Shown here: piece by piece, positions 27,083 to 35,137 of the stretch
Numbering within the stretch: the stretch's first letter is position 1
Layout of the letters: each line of letters begins with the position of its first letter
NCBI GenBank assembly: GCA_021846845.1
Contig: JAJZWB010000009.1
Span: 1-44,966 of the forward strand
Reading direction: 5' to 3'
DNA length: 44,966 bases
Source: Actinomycetes bacterium
GTDB taxonomy: Bacteria; Actinomycetota; Thermoleophilia; Solirubrobacterales; Solirubrobacteraceae
Notes under the pieces: model-generated
The model's database searches: none
What the model was told of the DNA's origin: nothing
Seen by the model: the letters and a program-made list of their open reading frames with translations, nothing else
Made by a program: the position numbers and the translations under genes

Positions 27083-28149
27083 CAGCCGCCCCGCCCGCGC
27101 CGGGCGCGGCCCCGACGGCCGCGCGTCGCCGGCGGCTCGATCCCGTCGGCGGCGTCGTCTTCACGCCGTTCCTCGGCCGCATGTCCGGTGAGCGCCAGGA
27201 ACACGTCGTCGAGCGTCGGCCTGCGCAGGTCGATGTCGTCGACGCCGACGCCGGCCTCCGTGAGCCGCCTGACCGCCTCGGCGATCGCGCCGCTGCGGCT
27301 GCGCACCGGCGCGCCGACCGTGCGGCCGCGGACCGCGGGCTCCTCCGAGACCATCGTCTCAAGTGCCCGCGTGGCCGCCGCGACGTCGTCCTCGCGCTCG
27401 AGCGTGACCTCGAGTCGCTCGCCCCCGACACGGTCCTTGAGCTCGTCGGCCGTCCCCTGGGCGATAACACGGCCGTGGTCGATCACCGTGATCGAATCGG
27501 CGAGCCGGTCGGCCTCGTCCAGGTACTGCGTGGTCAGCAGCACCGTCGCCCCGTCGGCCACGAGCCCCTCGATCGTCTCCCAGAGCGCGATCCTGCTGCG
27601 AGGGTCCAGCCCGGTCGTCGGCTCGTCCAGGAAGACGACCCGGGGGCGCGCCACGAGCGCAGCAGCCAGGTCCAGCCGCCGGCGCATGCCGCCCGAGTAG
27701 GTGCTGGTCACCCGGTCGCCGGCATCGACCAGGTCGAATCGCTCCAGCAGCTCGGCAGCGCGCCGCCTGGCGTCCGATCGCGCCGCTCCGTACAGTCGAC
27801 CGACCATCGTCAGGTTCTCCATCCCGGTGAGGTCCTCGTCGACCGCCGCGTACTGCCCGGCGAGTCCGATCCGGTGGCGCAGGGCGCCGGCGTCGCGCAC
27901 GACGTCCAGGCCCGCGACGGTCGCGGTCCCCGAGTCGGGCTCCAGCAGCGTCGTCAGCACCCGTACGAGCGTGGTCTTTCCCGCGCCGTTGGGCCCGAGC
28001 AGCCCGAGCACGGTGCCCGTCGCGACATCCAGGTCGACGCCGTCGAGCGCCCGCACGGAGCCGAAGCTCTTGGCCACGCCGCGGACCGCGATCGCGGGTC
28101 CGGCGGCCCCGGCCGAGGGATCCGCTGAGATCTGCGCAGCTCGGGCCAT
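27082..28149 (-). CDS. ABC transporter ATP-binding protein (DrrA-like)
   Basis: [67 protein letters not shown]. Confidence 0.94.
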   Translation of the reverse strand: MARAAQISADPSAGAAGPAIAVRGVAKSFGSVRALDGVDLDVATGTVLGLLGPNGAGKTTLVRVLTTLLEPDSGTATVAGLDVVRDAGALRHRIGLAGQYAAVDEDLTGMENLTMVGRLYGAARSDARRRAAELLERFDLVDAGDRVTSTYSGGMRRRLDLAAALVARPRVVFLDEPTTGLDPRSRIALWETIEGLVADGATVLLTTQYLDEADRLADSITVIDHGRVIAQGTADELKDRVGGERLEVTLEREDDVAAATRALETMVSEEPAVRGRTVGAPVRSRSGAIAEAVRRLTEAGVGVDDIDLRRPTLDDVFLALTGHAAEERREDDAADGIEPPATRGRRGRARRGRGG

Positions 28150-28205
28150 GCCCCGCACGTTAGGGGATCGACCGGCGGGGACAGGCCCAGCCCGGCGAGG
28201 GCCGC

Positions 28206-28280
28206 GGGCGCCGGGCGGCCAGAGGACCGCGGGCGCCGGGCGGCCAGAGGACCGCGGGCGCCGTGAGGTCAGAGGACCGC
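28206..28280. repeat. 25-bp tandem repeat, 3 copies (third degenerate), overlapping the gntR stop
   Basis: gggcgccgggcggccagaggaccgc at 28206 and 28231; gggcgccgtgaggtcagaggaccgc at 28256. Confidence 0.92.
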
Positions 28281-28931
28281 GCGCGTCTCGCGCTCGAACT
28301 CCTCCACGTGGCCGGCGATCACCGCACGCGCTCTCTCGGCATCGCCGTCGGCGATCGCGCGCAGCAGCTCGGAATGCTCGTGGACGGATGTGAAGAGGTG
28401 CGGCAGCCGGTCGAGCGCCAGGTGCCAGATCCGCAGCGAGAGGTTGAAGTATCGGCCGAGGGTCTCCTGCAGGTAAGGGTTGCCGGCCGCGACGTGGACG
28501 AACCGGTGCACGCGCGCGTCGAGCGCCATCAGCGCCCCGGTGTCATCGGAGCCGCGGCTGCGGTCGAGCTCGTCCTGCAGCTCGGCAAGCTCGGCGCGAA
28601 GCGCCGGGGTCAGCCGCTGTGCGGCGCGGTAGGCGGCGTGGCCCTCCAGCTGCACCCGCACGTCGCAGATGTCGGCCAGATCGGTGATGTTGATCTCGGA
28701 GGCGAACGTGCCACGGCGCGGGAACACCGTCACCAGGTTCTCGAGCGCGAGGCGCTTGATCGCCTCTCGCACCGGCGTGCGGCCGATCCCCAGCTCGTCG
28801 GCGAGCCTGTCCTCCTCGATCGGCTCGCCGGGGGCGATGCGCAGCGTGACCAGCCGGTCGCGAAGCTCCGCATACGCGCGGTCGGCCAGCAGCTCCGGCG
28901 CCGCGCCGGCCCGGGTTCGCCCGACGGCCAC
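28269..28931 (-). CDS. GntR-family transcriptional regulator (FadR/FCD subfamily)
   Basis: [65 protein letters not shown]-terminal FCD helices. Confidence 0.93.
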   Translation of the reverse strand: MAVGRTRAGAAPELLADRAYAELRDRLVTLRIAPGEPIEEDRLADELGIGRTPVREAIKRLALENLVTVFPRRGTFASEINITDLADICDVRVQLEGHAAYRAAQRLTPALRAELAELQDELDRSRGSDDTGALMALDARVHRFVHVAAGNPYLQETLGRYFNLSLRIWHLALDRLPHLFTSVHEHSELLRAIADGDAERARAVIAGHVEEFERETRAVL

Positions 28932-28982
28932 CGTCTCAGCCCCTCCCCGCGGCGGGGGTTCGGGGCCACTCCCGGACGATCT

Positions 28983-28994
28983 CTGATATATCAG
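28983..28994. promoter_or_regulatory. Candidate GntR operator CTGATATATCAG
   Basis: Perfect 12-bp palindrome in the gntR/ilvA divergent region; identical site at 41438-41449. Confidence 0.7.
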
Positions 28995-29025
28995 TCACGT
29001 TAGGAGCCTAACATCCCCTGCAAGC

Positions 29026-30291
29026 ATGCGCCAAGCCAGCAACCGACCTGAGGCCGCCCCCGAGGGCGCACAGCAGGTCATCGATCGCATCGCCGCCGGC
29101 GACGCCGAGCGGGCGCGACGGATCGTCTCCGAGATCGCCCGGCACACGCCGCTGCTGAGCTCCAACTCGCTCTCGGAGCTCTGCGACGGTCGGATGATGC
29201 TGAAGGCGGAGAACCTCCAGCGAACCGGCTCGTTCAAGATCCGCGGCGCGATCAACAAGCTCTCCACGGTGCACGGAGCGGAGCTGGTCGTCGCCGGCAG
29301 CGCAGGCAACCACGGGCAGTCGCTCGCCTACGCGGCGCGCAAGCGCGGGCTCGCGTGCGAGGTGTTCATGCCGGTCGAGGCACCGGTCGCAAAGGTCGCC
29401 GCGGTCGAGGCATTCGGGGGCGTGGTGCACCTCGAGGGCGGGTCGGTGGACGACTGCGTCGCAGCCGCCCGCGCCCGCGCGGCCGAGGCCGGCGCCGTGT
29501 TCGTGCACCCGTTCGACGATCCGGAGGTGATCCTCGGCCAGGCGACGCTCGGCCTGGAGTTGCTGGAGGACGTCGACGACCTCGCGCAGGTGGTCGTCCC
29601 CGTCGGAGGCGGCGGGCTGATCTCCGGGATCGCGGGGGTGGTCAAGGCCGCCTCGCCTTCGACGCGCGTGGTCGGGGTCCAGGTCGACGCCTGCGCTCCG
29701 TTCCCCGAGGCGCTGCGGACCGGCGGGCCGGTCACGTTCACAGCCAGGCCGACGATCGCCGACGGGATCGCCGTCAAGCGCCCGGGGCAGATCACGCTCC
29801 CGCTCGTTCAGCGCTGGGTCGACGAGATGGTGGTCGTGACCGAGGAGGAGATCGCGGACGCGATGGTCTGGCTGCTGGAGCGCTCCAAGCTGGTGGTCGA
29901 GGGGGGCGGCGCCGCGGGCGTAGCCGCTGTGATGGCCGGCCGCGTCTCCCCGGCGGCGTCCGGCTCGACGGTCGTGGTGCTGTCGGGGGGAAACGTCGAT
30001 CCGGGGCTTCTGGCGGCGGTCGCGCACCGGCACGAGACGCTGATGGGGCGCCGGCTGCGGCTGTTCACGCGGATCTCCGACCGTCCCGGCGGCCTGGCCG
30101 CGCTGCTGATCCAGATCGCCAGCGCCGGTGGCAACATAGTTCAGGCCGACCACGTGCGCGAGGCGGTCCAGCTCCACGTGCGTGAGACCGGGATCGAGCT
30201 CGCGATCGAGACTCGCGGGCGCGAGCACGGGGACGCGATCGTCGCCGCCCTCGAGGCGGCCGGCTACCAGGTCCGCCGGCTGGACCCCTGA
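29026..30291 (+). CDS. ilvA: Threonine/serine ammonia-lyase with C-terminal ACT-like domain
   Basis: KAENLQRTGSFKIRGAINKL (PLP Lys), VAGSAGNHGQSLAYAA, VPVGGGGLISG; RLFTRISDRPGGLAALLIQIASAGGN. Confidence 0.92.
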   Translation: MRQASNRPEAAPEGAQQVIDRIAAGDAERARRIVSEIARHTPLLSSNSLSELCDGRMMLKAENLQRTGSFKIRGAINKLSTVHGAELVVAGSAGNHGQSLAYAARKRGLACEVFMPVEAPVAKVAAVEAFGGVVHLEGGSVDDCVAAARARAAEAGAVFVHPFDDPEVILGQATLGLELLEDVDDLAQVVVPVGGGGLISGIAGVVKAASPSTRVVGVQVDACAPFPEALRTGGPVTFTARPTIADGIAVKRPGQITLPLVQRWVDEMVVVTEEEIADAMVWLLERSKLVVEGGGAAGVAAVMAGRVSPAASGSTVVVLSGGNVDPGLLAAVAHRHETLMGRRLRLFTRISDRPGGLAALLIQIASAGGNIVQADHVREAVQLHVRETGIELAIETRGREHGDAIVAALEAAGYQVRRLDP

Positions 30292-30302
30292 GAGGAGGAC
30301 GG

Positions 30303-30842
30303 GTGCGAGCCTACAAGGTGCTGAGAGAGGGCAGATCGATCTTCACCGGCCTGAGATGGCCGCTGCCCGACGGTGACCGGCCCGGCGGCTGGGTGCACGC
30401 GAGCGGGTCGCTGGCGCTCTGCACGAACGGGATCCACGCCGCGACCGGCGACCAGCTCCCGCACTGGCTGGGAGGCGAGATCTGGGAGATCGAGCTGGGC
30501 GGGGAGATCCTGGAGCTCGATGCAGCTCTGATCGCCTCCCGCGCCCGGCTGCTGCGCAGGCTCGACGCCTGGAACGAGGAGCTGCGGCGGGAGTTCGCCG
30601 GTCGCTGCCTGGACCGCGCGCGCGAGCTCGCCGGCTCCTATCCGGCCGGGGCCGGCCTGGTCGACAAGGTGGCGCACACGATCTGGTGGGGCGGCGCCGC
30701 GCCAGCGGGCTACTTCACCGCGATGCTCGCCGGGGAGCGGGCGTGCGGCCGTCACGCCGGCCCCGACTACGACGCCGCATTCGCGTCCGAGCGCGCGATC
30801 CAGGCGCAGTGGCTGCGCGAACGGCTGCCCCTGCGGGGGTGA
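30303..30842 (+). CDS. Conserved hypothetical protein
   Basis: GTG start behind [74 protein letters not shown]. Confidence 0.75.
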   Translation: MRAYKVLREGRSIFTGLRWPLPDGDRPGGWVHASGSLALCTNGIHAATGDQLPHWLGGEIWEIELGGEILELDAALIASRARLLRRLDAWNEELRREFAGRCLDRARELAGSYPAGAGLVDKVAHTIWWGGAAPAGYFTAMLAGERACGRHAGPDYDAAFASERAIQAQWLRERLPLRG

Positions 30843-30888
30843 GCCTGGTCGCGCAAGCGCCGGAGCCGTGGTGGAGCGGCCTGCCCGG

Positions 30889-31140
30889 TCAGTCCCCGCC
30901 ACCGTGCATCGCCCGGAAAGCGTGCAACAGCGGCTCCAGGACCGGATCGGGTACGTCCTGCTCGCGGAGGGCGCCGGTGGCCGCGACCGTTGCGCGCATC
31001 TGGTCCAGGTAGTCGACGCACGGGGAGCAGAACGCCAGGTGGCGCTCGACGATCAGCCGCTGCTTCACCGGCATCGCGCCCTCCAGGTAGTCGGTCGCGA
31101 GCTCGACGAAGTCCACGCACGGAAGGTCCTCGAAGCTCAT
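30889..31140 (-). CDS. Zinc-finger anti-sigma factor (zf-HC2)
   Basis: MSFEDLPCVDFVELATDYLEGAMPVKQRLIVERHLAFCSPCVDYLDQMR; directly after ECF sigma gene. Confidence 0.85.
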   Translation of the reverse strand: MSFEDLPCVDFVELATDYLEGAMPVKQRLIVERHLAFCSPCVDYLDQMRATVAATGALREQDVPDPVLEPLLHAFRAMHGGGD

Positions 31141-31141
31141 G

Positions 31142-31786
31142 TCAAACCAGCTCCGCCTCAAAGTACTCCTCCAGCCGTGCGCGCACGGCCGCGCGCGCAC
31201 GGTGCAGCAGCACCCGCTGATTGCCGGCTGTCAGTCCAAGGCTCTCGCATACCTCGTCCGCGTCCCAGCCCTCGACGTCTCGCAGGCTGATGACCTGCCG
31301 CTGGCGGGCGGGAAGCCCGGCGATCGCCTCGGCCACGACCCCCGTGGTCTCCTCCGCCAGGAGGCGCTCCTCCGGCAGCTCGAAGAACCGATTCGGAACC
31401 CTGGTCCAGTATCCCGCCGCGGGGTGCTCGCCCTGCAGGAACCGCTCCGGATCGACGGTCGGGCCGTCGCCCTGCTCAGATCCGGCCAGCGAGGAGAACG
31501 GCGTGCTGCGTCGCTCGCGCTCCCCGCGTGACTTGGCCCGGTTGACGAGGATCCCGAAGATCCACGTCCTCAGCGACGAGCGGCCCTCGAAGCCCGGGAG
31601 GCCGCGTATCACCGCCAGCCACGTCTCCTGAACCACCTCATCGGCCACCGCGGTCGTCGCCACGAACGACCGCGCCAGCCGGCGCATCACGCGATCGTGG
31701 CGACCGACGAGCTCGCGGAACGCCTCCTCGTCGCCCGCGCGCAGTCTCCGCAGCATCTCGGCCTCGCCGTACATCCCCCTGCGCAC
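31142..31786 (-). CDS. ECF RNA polymerase sigma factor
   Basis: MLRRLRAGDEEAFRELVGRHDRVMRRLARSFVATTAVADEVVQETWLAVIRGLPGFEGRSSLRTWIFGILVNRAK; sigma4 LPARQRQVISLRDVEGWDADEVCESLGL. Confidence 0.94.
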   Translation of the reverse strand: MRRGMYGEAEMLRRLRAGDEEAFRELVGRHDRVMRRLARSFVATTAVADEVVQETWLAVIRGLPGFEGRSSLRTWIFGILVNRAKSRGERERRSTPFSSLAGSEQGDGPTVDPERFLQGEHPAAGYWTRVPNRFFELPEERLLAEETTGVVAEAIAGLPARQRQVISLRDVEGWDADEVCESLGLTAGNQRVLLHRARAAVRARLEEYFEAELV

Positions 31787-31926
31787 GAGCGGCCAGTGTA
31801 GGGCGTTCCCAGCCCCGGCGACCGGCTCTGATGCGTTGCGATCAGGATCTGGCTCGGCCGTGTAACGGATCGGACGCTCGCGGGACTCAGGGACCGGAAA
31901 GCCGATCTCGGAAGGAGTTGTGGTTG

Positions 31927-33138
31927 ATGCTCAGTCGCTTGTGGCTCAGTCGCCTGTGACGCCGCCGCCTGGCGGTGCTCGTGACGTCGTGGGCGGCGCT
32001 CGGAGCGGGGGCCGCGGTCGCGTATCCCGCGCTCGCCGGCGCGACGAGCCCCACCCTGACGACGTCGGAGAAGTGCGCGCTGTATGACCCGAGCGCGGGC
32101 ACGGTCACCTGGGAGATCACAGTCGACAACCCAACCGGCGCCCCGTTCACAGTTTCGGCCGGCCCGAACAACTACTTCTTACCCCAGGACCCGTATGACC
32201 TCGGTCAGCCGACCACCTTCTACCCCGGCCTGACGACGTTCTCGGTCACCAAGCCGATCAGCTCAGGCACGCTGACCTACTACCTGGAGGGCACCCCCCT
32301 TGCCCTGTCGTCCGATCCGTCGGTGGTGCCGTTCCAGGCGCCGTGCCCCGACCAGGGCCCGGCGATCACGGGCGTCTCCCCGACAGAGCTCGGCGTCGGC
32401 GGGTCGGGCCAGGGCCTGACCATCTTCGGCCACGATCTCAGCGGCGCCACCGTCTCGATCCCGGGGTCGGGGATCACGGCCGGGACTCCCACCACCAGCC
32501 GGAACCGGATCGACGTGCCGGTGACCGTCGCCGCGACCGCCTCGCCCGGCAGCTACGACCTCCTGGTCACCAGCGCCGCGGGTATCGAGACCGGCTGCCA
32601 GGGCTGCGTGGAGGTGGTCAGCAGCCTGCCGACCGGACCGGCCGGCCCGGCCGGCGCCAAGGGTCCGGCTGGTCCCATGGGCGCGACGGGACCGGCCGGG
32701 CCGACGGGCGCCACCGGACCGCAGGGAGCGGCCGGGCCGCAGGGCGCCACCGGACCGCGGGGACCGGCCGACCCGACGGGCGCCACCGGGCCGCAGGGGC
32801 CGGCGGGGCCGGCGGTGCCGGCGGGGCCGGCGGGGCCGGCGGGAACGGTCGCCTGCCGTGACACCGCCCTCGCTCGCCTGCTGTGCTCGATCGAGTTCTC
32901 GCCCAGGACGTCGCACGTGCGTCTGCGCCACGCTCGCCTCAGCTTCTGGATCGAGCGCGTCACGTCCTCGACCCGGCTGCGAGCGGTGGCCAGGGGACGC
33001 CTCCGGCTCACCCGCGGCACGCACGCGCGCGTGGAGACCCGGCATCTGCGCCGTGGCACCTACGTGCTGCTCATCGAGCAACCCCGCTTCAGGGGCCGCA
33101 GCCGGATCCTCCTGCGCCGCTCATTCGTCGTGCGGTGA
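31927..33138 (+). CDS. Secreted IPT-like/collagen-like repeat protein; in-frame TGA at 31957-31959 (annotated ORF starts at 31975)
   Basis: AAGGAG SD at 31912 before ATG 31927; [54 protein letters not shown] collagen-like repeats; [31 protein letters not shown]. Confidence 0.7.
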
Positions 33139-33153
33139 GCCCGGCCGTCGAGG

Positions 33154-33191
33154 CCAGGCGCGCGCCGGGATCGTCATCGCCGCGCGCCTGG
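33154..33191. terminator. Hairpin between convergent genes
   Basis: Perfect 11-bp arms CCAGGCGCGCG (33154-33164) / CGCGCGCCTGG (33181-33191). Confidence 0.55.
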
Positions 33192-33237
33192 TCTTCCGGG
33201 CCGGCGGCCGGCCCTGGGGCCCGCCGCCGGCGGTGGG

Positions 33238-34746
33238 CTAGGACTCCTGCGGCTCGGCCTGGATCGGCGCGGCGACCTCCACCGCCAGGGCCGGCTGCGG
33301 ATCCGTGAGGACCCCGCCCGCGACGCCGAAGTTCCTGTGCGGCTTGCGCAGCACGAAGTACACGGCCCCGAGGATCGCGAGCGCGCCGCCACCCACGGGG
33401 ACCGCCCAGTTCTCGTACCAAGGAAGGCTCGTCTGGCGAGGCCATGAGATGTTCACCAGCTCGAAGATGAGCCACACGAGCGCGGCCGTGGCGATGACCT
33501 GCGTGCGCCTGGTGAGCACCGGCCGCCCGCCGCTCCGCGCCCACTTGATCACGATCGCGACGATCGGGAACAGGAACGCGATGTAGTAGGCGCCGGTGGC
33601 GAAGTCGACGAGCACGGCCAGCACCTTCGCGTACACGAACGCCAGCGAGGCCAGCACGCCCGAGAGCAGCACCGCGTAGACCGGGGTCTCGTTGCGCTTC
33701 GCGACGGTCCGCCACACGCGTGAGAGCGGCAGCATGCCGTCCCTGGAGAACGAGTAGAGGACGCGCACGAGCGTGGCCTGCTCGGCGATCCCGCACGCCA
33801 CGAAGCCGATCACGACGACCGCCAGGAACGGCTTCTGCGCCCAGCTGCCGAACGCTCCCATCACCGCGCTCGCGACGGGATCGGCCACACGGCCCGCCTG
33901 GACCGCCGCGGGGTTGCGAGTGGCGAGCGTGAGCCCGAGCGCGGACAGCATCATCACCGCTCCGACGCTGGTGATCGACAGAAGCGTGGCCCGCGGCACC
34001 TGGCGGCTCGCGTCCTTGGTCTCCTCCGAGAGGCCGCCGCAGGCGTCGAAGCCGAGGAAGGCCCACCCGGTGAACGCGACCGCGCCCAGGAACGCGGGGA
34101 GGTACGGACCGGGTGTCGCCAGCTTGGGGACGTGCACCAGGATGCTGAAAGACTGGCGCCGGAAGACGAGCACCAGCGCCAGGCCGATGCCGACGCTGGC
34201 CACCAGCTCGCACGCGATCCCGATGTTGACCGTGTAGCGCAGCACCCACAGGCCGACCGCGTTGACCGCGGTGAACATGCCCATCACGGCCAGCGCCAGC
34301 AGCAGGTGCGTGAGCGTGCTCTGGTTGTTGATGCCAACGAGCTGGCCGAAGAACCCTCCGCCCGCGTAGGCGGTCGTCGAGAGCACGACGATCAGGGCCC
34401 AGATGTAGGCCCAACCGGCCCACCAGCCGAACGCCGGGCCGAGGATCCGGCGTGACCACTGGTAGATGCCGCCGGCGATCGGCCAGCGCGCCGACAGGCG
34501 CGCGTACACCAGGGCGACGAGGAACTGGCCGCTGATGACGACCGGCAGGCTCCACACCCAGGGAGACCCGGCGGTGGTCGCTCCCAGGGCGACGATCGTG
34601 TACAGGCCGACGATCGGCGAGATGAATGCGAACCCGACGGCCCAGTTGGTCCACAGCTGCAGGACGCGCGGGAGCTCCTGCTTGTAGCCGAACTCCGCCA
34701 GCTGCTGCTCGTCGCCGTGACCCGCGGGCGTCTCAGCGGTCGCCAT
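33238..34746 (-). CDS. APC-family amino acid permease
   Basis: LQLWTNWAVGFAFISPIVGLYTIVALGATTAGSPWVWSLPVVISGQFLVALVYARLSARWPIAGGIYQWSRRILGPAFGWWAGW; SD AGGAGGG. Confidence 0.93.
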   Translation of the reverse strand: MATAETPAGHGDEQQLAEFGYKQELPRVLQLWTNWAVGFAFISPIVGLYTIVALGATTAGSPWVWSLPVVISGQFLVALVYARLSARWPIAGGIYQWSRRILGPAFGWWAGWAYIWALIVVLSTTAYAGGGFFGQLVGINNQSTLTHLLLALAVMGMFTAVNAVGLWVLRYTVNIGIACELVASVGIGLALVLVFRRQSFSILVHVPKLATPGPYLPAFLGAVAFTGWAFLGFDACGGLSEETKDASRQVPRATLLSITSVGAVMMLSALGLTLATRNPAAVQAGRVADPVASAVMGAFGSWAQKPFLAVVVIGFVACGIAEQATLVRVLYSFSRDGMLPLSRVWRTVAKRNETPVYAVLLSGVLASLAFVYAKVLAVLVDFATGAYYIAFLFPIVAIVIKWARSGGRPVLTRRTQVIATAALVWLIFELVNISWPRQTSLPWYENWAVPVGGGALAILGAVYFVLRKPHRNFGVAGGVLTDPQPALAVEVAAPIQAEPQES

Positions 34747-34887
34747 CGACCCTCCTGCCCCTGCGGCCCTGACGGCAGCTCGGCACACCGCTGGGGGCGC
34801 CGACGATCCGGGGATTCATGGCGGGGCCCACGGTAGGGCGGCATCCGCGGAGCCGACGCGCTTTTGATGCAGCCTGCGAGTACCCCA

Positions 34888-34902
34888 CGCAATGAGATTG
34901 CG
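34888..34902. promoter_or_regulatory. Candidate operator CGCAATGAGATTGCG upstream of APC permease
   Basis: Perfect 6-bp inverted repeat with GAG spacer, AT-richer than surroundings. Confidence 0.4.
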
Positions 34903-35137
34903 AACGCATGATCACCTCGAAATCGGAAATCGCCTTCCCTTCCCCAGTCCCCGCGGCCGACCCGGGTCCACAGGACCTCTCGTCGCCGAACGTATCGAAG
35001 CATATTGAACCAATTCGATCAATCACCCCCCGGTCCGCTGGTCCGGGTTCGTCCGGCCGCGCGACCGAGGACCGGGCCCGCCGGTCGGCCCATGATCCGG
35101 CGGGCCGGGGCACCAAGCCCGCGCCGCCGGCGATCCC

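Noticed and set aside
32628-32850. GGNCCN-type nucleotide repeats as a separate repeat element
   Set aside because: Explained by collagen-like Gly-Pro-X codons of the secreted protein
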